Origin: Ruania albidiflava DSM 18029
Lineage (GTDB): Bacteria; Actinomycetota; Actinomycetes; Actinomycetales; Beutenbergiaceae
Direction: 5' to 3'
DNA length: 64,000 nt
Assembly: GCF_000421225.1 (NCBI RefSeq)
Contig: NZ_ATWL01000003.1
Coordinates: 186,001-250,000, forward strand
The translations under genes were made by a program, and so were the position numbers. The number at the start of each line of letters is the position of its first letter. Position 1 is the stretch's first letter. Below the pieces are notes generated by a model. That model worked only from the letters and a program-made list of their open reading frames with translations, was not told where the DNA came from and ran no database searches. This document shows, in pieces, positions 16,822 to 25,620 of the stretch.

Positions 16822-18000
16822 ATGGTGACCCCCACGCCCGACGACAAGTTCTCCTTCGGTCTGTGGACCGTCGGCTGGACCGCCCGCGACCAGTTCGGCG
16901 AGGCCAGCCGCCCAGCCCTGGACCCCCGTGAGTACGCCACCAAGCTGGCTGAGCTCGGCGCCTGGGGAGTGACCTTCCACGACGACGACGTGGTCCCCTT
17001 CGGCTCCGACGAGGCCACCCGCACCAAGATCCTCACCGACTTCAAGAAGGCCACCGACGACGCGGGTCTGGTGATCGAGATGGTCACCACGAACACCTTC
17101 TCCCACCCGGTGTTCAAGGACGGTGCGTTCACCGCCAACGACCGGTCCGTGCGTCGTTTCGGCCTGCGCAAGGTGTTGCGCAACGTGGACCTGGCCGCCG
17201 AGCTGGGTGCGTCCACGTTCGTGATGTGGGGCGGGCGTGAGGGCAGCGAGTACGACGGCGTCAAGGACGTCAACGCTGCGCTGGACCGTTACCGCGAGGG
17301 CATCGACACCGTGGCCGCCTACATCAAGGAGAAGGGCTACGACCTGAAGATCGCCCTCGAGCCGAAGCCGAACGAGCCCCGCGGAGACATCCTGCTGCCG
17401 ACCGTGGGCCACGCGCTCGGCTTCATCGCCGAGCTGGAGAACGGCGACATCGTCGGCCTGAACCCGGAGACCGGGCACGAGCAGATGGCCGGGCTGAACT
17501 ACACCCACGGGCTGGCCCAGGCGCTCTGGGCGGGCAAGCTGTTCCACATCGACCTGAACGGGCAGCGTTCGATCAAGTACGACCAGGACCTCGTGTTCGG
17601 CCACGGCGACCTGCTGTCGGCGTTCTTCACCGTGGACCTGCTGGAGAACGGCTTCCCCGGCGGCGGACCGCGCTACGACGGGCCGCGGCACTTCGACTAC
17701 AAGCCCTCCCGCACCGAGGGCTACGAAGGTGTGTGGGACTCCGCGCGGGCGAACATGGAGACCTACCTGCTGCTGGCTGCCAAGGCCCAGGCCTACCGGG
17801 CGGACCCCGAGGTGCAGCAGGCGTTCGCGGACTGTGGTGTGCTCGAGCTCTCCGAGCCCACCCTCGCCGAGGGGGAGACGGTGGCCGACCTGCTGGCCGA
17901 CCGCTCCGCCTTCGAGGACTTCGACGCCGACGCGGCGAGCGAGCGGAACTACGGTTTCGTCCGGCTGAACCAGCTGGCCCTGCGGCACCTGATCGGCTAG
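16822..18000 (+). CDS. xylA: Xylose isomerase
   Basis: 392 residues, interconverting D-xylose and D-xylulose in the cytosol with two divalent metals. Actinobacterial (class I) length. Visible are [14 protein letters not shown] with the ring-opening His, the metal Glu in [28 protein letters not shown] with Glu and His, and the metal Asp pair in [20 protein letters not shown] 16822 has GAGGAG seven bases upstream; the 37 extra in-frame codons upstream span the promoter. Followed by xylB after 10 nt. Confidence 0.97.
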   Translation: MVTPTPDDKFSFGLWTVGWTARDQFGEASRPALDPREYATKLAELGAWGVTFHDDDVVPFGSDEATRTKILTDFKKATDDAGLVIEMVTTNTFSHPVFKDGAFTANDRSVRRFGLRKVLRNVDLAAELGASTFVMWGGREGSEYDGVKDVNAALDRYREGIDTVAAYIKEKGYDLKIALEPKPNEPRGDILLPTVGHALGFIAELENGDIVGLNPETGHEQMAGLNYTHGLAQALWAGKLFHIDLNGQRSIKYDQDLVFGHGDLLSAFFTVDLLENGFPGGGPRYDGPRHFDYKPSRTEGYEGVWDSARANMETYLLLAAKAQAYRADPEVQQAFADCGVLELSEPTLAEGETVADLLADRSAFEDFDADAASERNYGFVRLNQLALRHLIG

Positions 18001-18010
18001 GCAGGGACCT

Positions 18011-19468
18011 ATGAGCTTTCCTGAGGGAACCCTGGTCGCAGGGATCGACTCCTCCACCCAGTCCGCGACCGTGGTGGTGCGGGACGCGGCCACCGGCGCT
18101 CTGCGGCGGTTCGGCTCTGCCCCGCACCCGCCCGGCACCGAGGTCGACCCGGAAGCCTGGTGGCAGGCCCTGCAGCAGGCGATCGCCGCTGCCGGCGGGC
18201 TCGGTGACGTCGCTGCGGTGAGCGTGGGCGGGCAGCAGCACGGCATGGTCGCTCTGGACGCGGACGGTCAGGTGGTGCGCCCCGCGCTGCTGTGGAACGA
18301 CACCCGCAGCGCCGGGGCGGCCAGCGACCTGATCGCCGAGCTGGGTGAGGGGGATCCGGACGCCGGCCGGCAGGCCTGGGCGGAACGGGTGGGCCTGGTA
18401 CCGGTCGCCTCGTTCACCATCACCAAGCTGCGCTGGCTCGCTGAGCACGAGCCAGAGAACGCGGCCCGGGTGGCCGCGGTGGCACTGCCACACGACTGGC
18501 TCACCTGGCGCCTGGCCGGTGACGGCCCCGGGACGGGCGGTCTGTCCCGGCTGACCACCGACGCCTCGGACGCTTCTGGGACCGGCTATTTCGACGCTGT
18601 CAGCGGCAGCTATCAGCTCGACCTGCTCGAGCGTGGCTTCGGCCGCCAGGTCGCCGTACCGCAGGTGGTCGCTCCGGGGGCCGTGGCGCGTACCGTCCCC
18701 CGGCCCGGTGGCGCAGACCTGGTGCTCGGTGCCGGCGCTGGAGACAACGCGGCGGCCGCGCTGGGGCTGGGCATGGCAGTGGGGGACGTGGCGATCTCGG
18801 TCGGGACCTCGGGAGTGGTCTCGGCCGTCTCGGACACCCCCACCACGGATGCCAGCGGCACCGTGGCCTCCTTCGCCGACGCGACCGGGCACTTCCTCCC
18901 GCTGCTGGCCACGCTGAACGGCAGCCAGGTGTTCGACGCGGTCGGCGGGCTGCTCGGTGTGGACCATGCCGCCTTCGCCGAGCTGGCTCTGTCCGCACCG
19001 GCCGGCGCCGACGGGCTGACCCTCGTGCCCTACCTGGAGGGTGAGCGTACGCCGAACCTGCCGGACGCGACCGGCGCGATCCATGGCGTGCGCCGTGCGA
19101 ACCTGACGCCTGCGCACCTGGCTCGCGCCGCCGTCGAGGGGGTGCTCTCCGGACTGGCCGATGCGCTCACGGCGCTGCGTGACCAGGGTGTGCAGCCGGC
19201 CAGGATGATGCTCATCGGGGGTGCCGCACGGTCGGCCGCGGTGCAGCAGATCGCGCCGGACGTACTCGGCTCCCAGGTGCTGGTGCCCGCCCCGGGCGAG
19301 TACGTGGCGGACGGCGCCGCTCGCCAGGCGGCGTGGGCGCTCAGCGGGGCCGGCAGCCCACCCGAGTGGGCCCTGGCCGGCCAGAAGTCCTTTGCTCCCA
19401 CCGGGGCCGGCTCGGACCTCGGGGACCGCTACGCCCAGGCCAGGACGAAGATCCTCTCCCGGCGCTGA
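18011..19468 (+). CDS. xylB: Xylulokinase
   Basis: 485 residues of the FGGY kinase family, phosphorylating D-xylulose to the 5-phosphate of the pentose phosphate pathway. Motifs: [13 protein letters not shown] (phosphate loop), [12 protein letters not shown] with the xylulokinase-type [45 protein letters not shown], and the C-terminal [14 protein letters not shown]. Starts 10 nt after xylA with GCAGGGAC upstream. A hairpin follows the stop. Confidence 0.95.
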   Translation: MSFPEGTLVAGIDSSTQSATVVVRDAATGALRRFGSAPHPPGTEVDPEAWWQALQQAIAAAGGLGDVAAVSVGGQQHGMVALDADGQVVRPALLWNDTRSAGAASDLIAELGEGDPDAGRQAWAERVGLVPVASFTITKLRWLAEHEPENAARVAAVALPHDWLTWRLAGDGPGTGGLSRLTTDASDASGTGYFDAVSGSYQLDLLERGFGRQVAVPQVVAPGAVARTVPRPGGADLVLGAGAGDNAAAALGLGMAVGDVAISVGTSGVVSAVSDTPTTDASGTVASFADATGHFLPLLATLNGSQVFDAVGGLLGVDHAAFAELALSAPAGADGLTLVPYLEGERTPNLPDATGAIHGVRRANLTPAHLARAAVEGVLSGLADALTALRDQGVQPARMMLIGGAARSAAVQQIAPDVLGSQVLVPAPGEYVADGAARQAAWALSGAGSPPEWALAGQKSFAPTGAGSDLGDRYAQARTKILSRR

Positions 19469-19536
19469 CCGCCTCTGTGCCGCCACCGGCCCGACCTGGT
19501 CACCGCGTCCGCCGACCGGGCCTTCGCCTGCCCGTG

Positions 19537-19573
19537 CGCCGGTGCGGAGGCGCCCCGTGCACCCGCACCGGCG
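19537..19573 (+). terminator. Hairpin downstream of xylB
   Basis: CGCCGGTGCGG (19537-19547) and CCGCACCGGCG (19563-19573) are exact complements around a 15-nt loop, 68 nt after the xylB stop. No T-tract. Confidence 0.5.
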
Positions 19574-19589
19574 AATCGGTCCAGGTCGA

Positions 19590-19601
19590 GTAACCGGTAT
19601 C
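19590..19601. promoter_or_regulatory. Upstream LacI-type operator of the transporter operon
   Basis: GTAACCGGTATC; its reverse complement GATACCGGTTAC differs by one base from the downstream site at 19739. The two centres are 149 bp apart, so looping around the promoter is possible. The 361-nt gap 19469-19829 holds only this, the hairpin and the promoter. Confidence 0.5.
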
Positions 19602-19698
19602 CCACACACCAGGACCCGGAGTCAGCCTGTGGCTGTCGCTGCAACAACGGGAGTTTCGTGCGGAAACGCGGGTATCCCGGGCCGATGGGGCGGGGTCT

Positions 19699-19750
19699 TT
19701 GCAGATCCGGGAAGACTGCGGTAGTCTCGCCCTACCGAGAAACCGGTTAC
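19699..19750 (+). promoter_or_regulatory. Promoter and operator of the LplB-type transporter operon
   Basis: TTGCAG (19699-19704) and TAGTCT (19722-19727) are 17 nt apart. The palindrome GAAACCGGTTAC (19739-19750, CG centre) lies just past the predicted start site, a typical repression position. The same motif occurs before the Gfo/GH43 operon and the isomerase gene at 58.7 kb. Confidence 0.65.
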
Positions 19751-19829
19751 CACCGGTGGCTGACTGATCGGCTCGACGACGAGGGAAAGCGCCAATGCCG
19801 GCGACGACGACATGGAGGGTGGCCACGCG

Positions 19830-20804
19830 ATGAGTGCACCTCTGCTCACGCAGCGCACCGAGCCAGCAGACCCCTTGCCCCCGGCCGGCCCCAGCCGGTC
19901 CAAGCGCCGTGGCCGCGCGATCTGGCGGCACAAGACGCTCTACCTGATGGCCCTGCCCGGGATCGTGTACTTCCTGGTCTTCAAGTACCTGCCGATGGGC
20001 GGGCTGGTCATCGCGTTCCAGGACTACATGCCGTTCATGGGCGTGACCGGCAGCCCGTGGGTCGGCTTCGACCACTTCGTCCGGCTGTTCACCGAGGACA
20101 CGTTCTTCATGCTGCTGCGGAACACCCTGGTGGTCTCGCTGCTGCTGCTGGTGTTCGCCTTCCCGATACCGATCGTCCTCTCCTTGATGCTCAACGAGGT
20201 CCGCTCCAGGCTGTTCAAGCGTTCCCTGCAGTCCATCGTGTACCTGCCGCACTTCATGTCCTGGGTGATCGTGGTCTCCCTCTTCTACGTGCTGCTGACC
20301 ACCGACAACGGGGCGATCAACAACCTGATCAGCCGGGCCGGCGGTGACGAGATCGGCTTCCTCACCGATCCGGACTGGTTGCGGCCGATGTATGTGTTCC
20401 AGAACGTCTGGAAGACTGCCGGCTGGGGCACGATCGTCTATCTCGCCGCACTCACCGCGGTGGACGTCAGCCTGTACGAGGCGGCCGAGCTCGACGGCGC
20501 CGGCCGCTGGCGACAGACCTGGCACATCACCCTGCCGGCGATCCGGCCGACGATCGTGGTGATGTTCATCCTGGCCATCGGCGACTTCCTCGAGCTCGGC
20601 TTCGAGCACATGTTCCTGCTGCTGAACTCCCTGAACCGGGAGGTCGCGGAGATCTTCGACACCTACGTCTACACCGCCGGTATCCAGAACGGTCAGCTCA
20701 GCTACGCCACCGCGGTGGGCATGTTCAAGGGGCTGGTGGGGCTGCTGCTGGTGGTCATCGCGAACCGGATGGCGAAGAAGTTCGGCGAAGAAGGCGTCTA
20801 CTGA
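19830..20804 (+). CDS. Carbohydrate ABC transporter permease, LplB/YesP type
   Basis: 324 residues, inner-membrane permease of the CUT1 group. Six membrane spans can be traced, beginning LYLMALPGIVYFLVFKYLPM, and the EAA loop reads YEAAELDGAGRWRQTWHITL. The FKYLPMGGLVIAFQDY block is characteristic of the LplB subgroup that moves oligosaccharides such as unsaturated pectin fragments. ATG 19830 is preferred to 19812 because GGAGGG lies 12 nt upstream. First gene of a five-gene unit (permease, DUF624, binding protein, small membrane protein, second permease). No ATPase is encoded; a shared MsmK-like ATPase is expected elsewhere. Confidence 0.9.
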   Translation: MSAPLLTQRTEPADPLPPAGPSRSKRRGRAIWRHKTLYLMALPGIVYFLVFKYLPMGGLVIAFQDYMPFMGVTGSPWVGFDHFVRLFTEDTFFMLLRNTLVVSLLLLVFAFPIPIVLSLMLNEVRSRLFKRSLQSIVYLPHFMSWVIVVSLFYVLLTTDNGAINNLISRAGGDEIGFLTDPDWLRPMYVFQNVWKTAGWGTIVYLAALTAVDVSLYEAAELDGAGRWRQTWHITLPAIRPTIVVMFILAIGDFLELGFEHMFLLLNSLNREVAEIFDTYVYTAGIQNGQLSYATAVGMFKGLVGLLLVVIANRMAKKFGEEGVY

Positions 20805-20831
20805 CCCGCCGCGGGCGGAGGAGGTGAACCC

Positions 20832-21605
20832 ATGGTGTCCTACGAAGGCCTGGTCCGGCTCAACCAGACCCTGTCCGGCTTCTACCGGCTGATCTGGTTG
20901 AACCTGCTCTGGGTGGTTACCTGTGTGCTCGGCCTCGGGCTGCTGGGCGTCGGACCGGCCACCTACGCGTTCGCCAAGTACGTGGACCGCTGGTTCCGGC
21001 TCGGGGAGCTGCCACCGATGACCCGGACGTTCCGCAGCTACCTCACCGAGCTGCGCTGGCGGCCGGTGCTGGTCAGCTGGGTGCTGCTCGCCGGTGCGGT
21101 CGTGATCGGGGTGAACCTGGTCAGCGTCTCCAGCTGGTACCTGCGGATGGCGAACCTGGCGGCACTGGTGCTGCTGGCCGTGATCGGCGCCTACGTCTAC
21201 TTCGTGCTCGCCGCGATGGACGTCCGCTCGCTGCGCTCGACCCTCAGCGCCGCACTCCTGCTCGGTATGGGGTCGCTGCACTGGACGATCCTCGGCACCA
21301 CAGCGGTGACCGCCGTGTACTGGCTGATGTACCGGTTCGCCGCCCCGCTCCTGCCGCTGGTCGGCATCGCCCTGCCGATGGCGGTCGTCGGCCTGATCGT
21401 GCGACCGGTGTTCCGCCAGCTCGCCGCAGACGATGCCGCCGGCGCTGCAGACGATGCCGCCGGCGCCACGCCCGCCGCGAGCACCTCGACCGCTCCCTGC
21501 CCGACAGCTGCACGACCTGACCGCAACGACGCACCCGCAGCCACCCCTGTGCCCGGACCGACCGGACCGCGGGAGCTGCACCTGGAGAAAGGATCCGTAG
21601 CATGA
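20832..21605 (+). CDS. DUF624 (YesL-like) membrane protein
   Basis: 257 residues. Begins with the family pattern GLVRLNQTLSGFYRLIWLNL, then about five membrane spans to residue ~200. DUF624 proteins accompany LplB/YtcP transporters, as YesL does in Bacillus, but their role is not established. The last ~55 residues are an Ala/Pro/Asp-rich cytosolic or surface tail containing a 21-bp tandem duplication. The stop codon overlaps the next start as ATGA, so the tail is really translated. Confidence 0.82.
   Translation: MVSYEGLVRLNQTLSGFYRLIWLNLLWVVTCVLGLGLLGVGPATYAFAKYVDRWFRLGELPPMTRTFRSYLTELRWRPVLVSWVLLAGAVVIGVNLVSVSSWYLRMANLAALVLLAVIGAYVYFVLAAMDVRSLRSTLSAALLLGMGSLHWTILGTTAVTAVYWLMYRFAAPLLPLVGIALPMAVVGLIVRPVFRQLAADDAAGAADDAAGATPAASTSTAPCPTAARPDRNDAPAATPVPGPTGPRELHLEKGSVA
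21426..21467. repeat. 21-bp tandem duplication inside the DUF624 gene
   Basis: Two adjacent copies (21426-21446 and 21447-21467) differ at one base and encode a doubled ADDAAGA unit in the low-complexity tail. Slippage would change length in frame. Confidence 0.85.
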
Positions 21606-23116
21606 CTCACCGGAAGAGGATCGCCGGCGGCACCGCTGCCGTACTGGCTGCCACCCTCGCACTGGCCGCCTGCGGCAGCGGCGACGACGACAGCAGCGGC
21701 GGCGGGGGCGACTCCGGCGCGCTGACCTGGATGTCGATGCTGCACACGCCCACCACGCCGGACCCGGACGGCCCGATCCACGAAGCACTGGTGGACTACA
21801 CCGGCACCGACTTCGAGATGCAGTGGGTGCCGGACGCGTCCAAGGAAGAGAAGGTCAACGCCGCGCTCGCCTCCGGCACGATCGCCGACCTCACCTCGCT
21901 CACCCAGATCGATTCCACCACGGTCCGCAACGCGCTCACCTCGGGCATGTTCTGGGACGTCGAGCCGTACCTGTCGGAGTTCGACAACCTGTCCCAGATC
22001 CCGGAGGCCACCCTGGAGGTGGCTCGGGTGGACGGCGGTCTGTACGGCGTGCCGTTCCAGAAACCGATCGCCCGGTATGGCGTGCTGGTGCGCCAGGACT
22101 GGTTGGACAACCTCGGCCTGGAAGCCCCGCACACCCTGGACGAGCTCGCCGACGTGGCCCAGGCGTTCACCGAGGACGACCCGGACGGCAACGGGCAGGA
22201 CGACACCACCGGCTTCATCGAGCGGGCGGAGAGCTTCAGCCTGTCCTTCCGGATCATCGCTGGCTACTTCGGTGCCGGGGACAAGTTCGAGCTGGACGAC
22301 GAGGGCAACATCGTGCCGGCGTTCACCACCGATGCGTGGAAGGAGGCGATGGAGTGGTACCGGGAGGTCTACGAGAACGGCTGGATGAACCAGGAGTTCG
22401 TCACCATGCAGAAGGACAACCAGCGGGACGCCATCGCCCGTGGTGAGGGCGGCATCGTGATCACCGGTCTGTTCGAGGCGCGGGGCTACGTGGAGCTGGC
22501 GGAGAGCATCGACCCGGAGACTCCGATGGAGTGGGCGCAGATCAACGACATGACCTATGGCGACGTGCCCCGCCGGATCGTCTCCGACACCAACGGTGGT
22601 ATGGGCGGCTGGCTCGCGATCAACACCCAGACCGTGGAGTCCGAGGACGACCTGCGTGAGGTGCTCGGCTTCATCGACTCCCTGCTGGACGAGGAACCGT
22701 TCACGCTGATGACCCAGGGCATCGAGGGGGAGCACTACGAGGTGGACGAGGACGGCGTCTACTCCCGGATCAACCAGACCCAGTGGGAGCAGGAGGTCCA
22801 GCCCTACGCCAGCTCCAGGCCCGCGGACAACGTGATCATCTTCAAGTCCGACAACGAGCTCGTGAACCGGGCGGACGAAATGATGGCCGAGAACGACGAG
22901 TACGCCGTGGTCAACCCGGCCCAGTCGCTCACCTCGGAGACCTACGACCAGCAATGGTCCACGATCGACCAGACGGTGATGGACGCGTTCAACCAGTACA
23001 TGGTCGGTGACCTGGACATGGCCGGCTACGAGGCGGCGATCGACGCCACTCGCAGCCAGGGGCTGGACGACATCATCACCGAGTTCACCGAGGCCTACAA
23101 CAGCGTGAACGGCTGA
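21602..23116 (+). CDS. Extracellular solute-binding lipoprotein of the LplB/YtcP transporter
   Basis: 504 residues. A lipoprotein signal ends at the lipobox LALAACGSG, with a Ser/Gly/Asp linker after the cysteine. The fold is family 1 substrate-binding, with YGVPFQKPIARYGVLVRQDW and the calcium-loop-like EDDPDGNGQDDTTGF that is typical of YtcQ/LipO proteins. It captures an oligosaccharide outside the membrane and delivers it to the two permeases. Start overlaps the DUF624 stop (ATGA), implying coupled translation. Ligand not readable from sequence; pectin-derived oligosaccharide is an inference from the neighbourhood. Confidence 0.92.
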   Translation: MTHRKRIAGGTAAVLAATLALAACGSGDDDSSGGGGDSGALTWMSMLHTPTTPDPDGPIHEALVDYTGTDFEMQWVPDASKEEKVNAALASGTIADLTSLTQIDSTTVRNALTSGMFWDVEPYLSEFDNLSQIPEATLEVARVDGGLYGVPFQKPIARYGVLVRQDWLDNLGLEAPHTLDELADVAQAFTEDDPDGNGQDDTTGFIERAESFSLSFRIIAGYFGAGDKFELDDEGNIVPAFTTDAWKEAMEWYREVYENGWMNQEFVTMQKDNQRDAIARGEGGIVITGLFEARGYVELAESIDPETPMEWAQINDMTYGDVPRRIVSDTNGGMGGWLAINTQTVESEDDLREVLGFIDSLLDEEPFTLMTQGIEGEHYEVDEDGVYSRINQTQWEQEVQPYASSRPADNVIIFKSDNELVNRADEMMAENDEYAVVNPAQSLTSETYDQQWSTIDQTVMDAFNQYMVGDLDMAGYEAAIDATRSQGLDDIITEFTEAYNSVNG

Positions 23117-23182
23117 CCCGCACCCGGGGTGCCGGCCCTCCTCCGGCTGGCCCCCGGGCCTCGATCGCAGAGAGAGATCCAC

Positions 23183-23659
23183 GTGAGCACGATGACCGCC
23201 AACCGCCGATGGCCCACCGAGGGCCACCACGTGCCCCCGGCCACCAGCCGGCGGGCGGAGCTGTGGCTGACCGGCGTCGGAGCCGTGCTCGCGGTGGTCT
23301 TCCTCGGCGGCTTCAGCGTGGTCGTGAACCGGATCGACCAGACCACGTATCTGGAGGTGGTCCGCCCGGTGCTGCTCGGCGAGGCGGACCACCTCACCGC
23401 AGCCGAGGCCTTCGAGGCCGGTCGGACCCTGGGTGCCTGGTTCGGCTTCACCCTGCTGCTGGTGCTCGCGCTGGCAGCGGTGGCGGTCTTGTCCCTCCGC
23501 CGCCGGCCGTGGCGTCGGCGGAGCGGCTGGTGGCTGCTCGCCGCCGGCCTGGTCTGCCTCGTCGGCAGCCAGCTCATCGCCTACCCGATCGCGTTCTTCT
23601 TCTTCCTCGGCGCCGGCCTGACGGCTGTGCGCCCCGTCCGGGACGGGAGCCCCTCATGA
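23183..23659 (+). CDS. Small membrane protein inside the transporter operon (possibly DUF4064-like)
   Basis: 158 residues with a polar N-terminus and three to four hydrophobic segments: about 29-50, 90-112 and a long run from 121 to 150. The stretch between the first two carries TYLEVVRPVLLGEAD and AEAFEAGRTLGAWFGFT, a layout reminiscent of DUF4064 proteins found with YesL-type transporters; I am not certain of the family. GTG 23183 was chosen for the GAGAGA upstream and because a longer frame lacks a site. Its stop overlaps the next permease start (ATGA). Accessory to the transporter by position only. Confidence 0.65.
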   Translation: MSTMTANRRWPTEGHHVPPATSRRAELWLTGVGAVLAVVFLGGFSVVVNRIDQTTYLEVVRPVLLGEADHLTAAEAFEAGRTLGAWFGFTLLLVLALAAVAVLSLRRRPWRRRSGWWLLAAGLVCLVGSQLIAYPIAFFFFLGAGLTAVRPVRDGSPS

Positions 23660-24579
23660 CCGCCAGCACTGCCAGCTCTGCGACGAAGCTGACCTACCGG
23701 CCGGACCGGCTGCGCAAGCCGAGCCCCGGGCGCCGGGTGTTCCAGGTGGTCAACGGCGTGCTGCTGATCGGCTTCGCGCTGATCTGCTTGCTGCCGTTCC
23801 TGCACGTGATCGGGAGCTCGTTGGCCAACCCCGGGGAGCTGGCCACCCGGGCGTTCGTGCTCATCCCGCGCGAGCTCACCCTGGACGCCTACCGGTATGT
23901 GCTGTCCACCCCGACGATCTTCCGCGCGATGGGGGTGTCGGTGTTCGTCACCGTGGTGGGCACCTTCCTGTCCCTGCTGGTCACCTCGTTGATGGCCTAT
24001 GCGCTCGGCAAGCGGCACCTGCGCGGCCGCCGGGTGATCAACTTCCTCGTGGTGTTCACCATGCTGTTCAGCGGCGGTATGATCCCGCTGTTCATCGTGG
24101 TCAACGGCCTCGGCCTGCTGGACAGCATCTGGTCGTTGATCCTGCCGTTCACGGTGAACGCGTTCAACTTCGTGATCATGCGCAGCTTCTTCCAGGGCAT
24201 CCCGGACAGCCTGGAGGAGGCGGCCCGCATCGACGGCTGCTCCGAGCTCGGGGTGTTCGTGCGGATCGTGCTGCCGCTCTCGGTGGCCTCGATCGCTACC
24301 ATCGGCCTGTTCTACGCCGTGGCCTACTGGAACACCTACATGTGGGCCATCCTGTTCATCAACGACTCCACGCTGTGGCCGATCCAGGTGCTGCTGCGCC
24401 AGATCGTGATCGTAGCCAGCGGCCTGAACGCCGATGCCTCCGTGGTGGAGGTCGTCCCGCCCGCACAGTCGGTGAAGATGGCGGTGATCGCCGTGGCCAC
24501 GCTGCCGATGCTGGTGGTCTACCCCTTCATCCAGCGCTACTTCGTCAAGGGTGCGCTGATCGGTTCGGTGAAGGGCTGA
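23656..24579 (+). CDS. Carbohydrate ABC transporter permease, YtcP/YesQ type
   Basis: 307 residues, the second permease of the system. Six spans; the EAA loop is LEEAARIDGCSELGVFVRIVLPL, and the stretch MRSFFQGIPDSLEEAARIDG is diagnostic of the YtcP/AraQ subgroup. The C-terminus YPFIQRYFVKGALIGSVKG is the family hallmark. Coupled to the preceding gene by a four-base overlap. Last gene of the operon; a large hairpin follows. Confidence 0.92.
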   Translation: MTASTASSATKLTYRPDRLRKPSPGRRVFQVVNGVLLIGFALICLLPFLHVIGSSLANPGELATRAFVLIPRELTLDAYRYVLSTPTIFRAMGVSVFVTVVGTFLSLLVTSLMAYALGKRHLRGRRVINFLVVFTMLFSGGMIPLFIVVNGLGLLDSIWSLILPFTVNAFNFVIMRSFFQGIPDSLEEAARIDGCSELGVFVRIVLPLSVASIATIGLFYAVAYWNTYMWAILFINDSTLWPIQVLLRQIVIVASGLNADASVVEVVPPAQSVKMAVIAVATLPMLVVYPFIQRYFVKGALIGSVKG

Positions 24580-24601
24580 GTGCCCGCCCACCTGCCCATC
24601 G

Positions 24602-24660
24602 GAGGTGCTGCAGGCGATCTGAGGTCCGCGTGGTCTACCTCCGATCGCCTCCGGTACCTC
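24602..24660. terminator. Bidirectional terminator hairpin
   Basis: Arms 24602-24625 and 24637-24660 pair at 20 of 24 positions around an 11-nt loop, between the convergent ends of the transporter operon and the AEC gene. No T-tract on either strand. Confidence 0.65.
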
Positions 24661-24683
24661 AGACGGGCGGGCGCAGCAGGTGG

Positions 24684-25613
24684 TCAGTGCAGCAGCGCCA
24701 CCACGGCCACCATCAACGGGAGGGAGGCGAACGTGGTGATCACCTGCGCGTCCCGGGCCAGGCGCTGACCGGCGTCGAACTGCATCGCATAGACCAGCAC
24801 GTTCTGCGCTGTGGGCAACGCTGCCATCAGCACGACGGCGAACCTCGCCTCGTCCGGGACGCTCACCAGCGCGGCTACCAGATAGGTGAGCACCGGGTGC
24901 ACCACGGTGCGCAGGGTCGTTGCGGTGAGCACACCGGCCCAGTGCCTGCGGTCCAGCGGTTTGCGGGCGCTGCCCGGGGGTGGCGCTGAGCGCACCATGG
25001 ACATGCCTAGGGTGAGCAACGCCAGTGGTGCGGCGGTGGCGGCCAGCGCTTGCAGCGGCTGCCAGAGCACGGCCGGCGGCTGCCAGCCGGTCAGCGCCAG
25101 CGCCAGCCCGGTGAGCGCACCGATGGTCAGCGGGCTGCGCAGCGCGCGGACGACCGCATCCCGTCGGCGGCCCGCCCGGGCGTCGCCGACGGCGAACGCC
25201 ACCGGGGCCAGCACCAGCAGCTGCAGCAGCATCGTGGGCACCACCGCCAGGGCGTCGCCGAGCACGTAGACGGCGACCGGGATGCCCAGGTTGCCGGCGT
25301 TCAGATAGCTGGCGGCGAGCGTGCCCACAGTGGCGGTGGCTCGATCGGCGCGCAGTACCCCGGCGAACACCGCCGCACCGATCCCGGCTACCGCCAGGGT
25401 GGTGATCCAGGTGGTCAGCGCCGCAGAGGTGAGCAGCAGGTCCAGGTGGGCGTTGCCGATCGTGGTGATCAGCAGGCTGGGTGTGGACAGGGTGAACACC
25501 ACGCGGGCAAGCACCTTGGGTGCCTCCGGGCCGAGCACCCGGGTGGTGGCGAGCAGCCAACCGGCCAGCGCGATGAGCGTCATCGTGCCCAGCGCGGTCA
25601 GCACAGCGGTCAT
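24684..25613 (-). CDS. AEC (auxin efflux carrier) family transporter
   Basis: 309 residues, about ten membrane spans. The family pattern appears in the first half (FTLSTPSLLITTIG), the discontinuous helix region YLNAGNLGIPVAVYVLGD, and the C-terminal PTAQNVLVYAMQF. AEC proteins export or exchange organic acids such as malate. ATG 25613 is taken because the first 22 codons of the longer frame overlap the LacI-fusion stop region. Seven nt behind the LacI-DUF6807 gene and last in that operon, so it may carry a catabolic end product; that is inference. Confidence 0.82.
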   Translation of the reverse strand: MTAVLTALGTMTLIALAGWLLATTRVLGPEAPKVLARVVFTLSTPSLLITTIGNAHLDLLLTSAALTTWITTLAVAGIGAAVFAGVLRADRATATVGTLAASYLNAGNLGIPVAVYVLGDALAVVPTMLLQLLVLAPVAFAVGDARAGRRRDAVVRALRSPLTIGALTGLALALTGWQPPAVLWQPLQALAATAAPLALLTLGMSMVRSAPPPGSARKPLDRRHWAGVLTATTLRTVVHPVLTYLVAALVSVPDEARFAVVLMAALPTAQNVLVYAMQFDAGQRLARDAQVITTFASLPLMVAVVALLH

Positions 25614-25620
25614 CGAGGCA

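Noticed and set aside
17627-19609. A 660-codon minus-strand frame opposite xylB
   Set aside because: Shadow of the xylulokinase gene; no family similarity and an Arg/Gly/Pro-rich composition.
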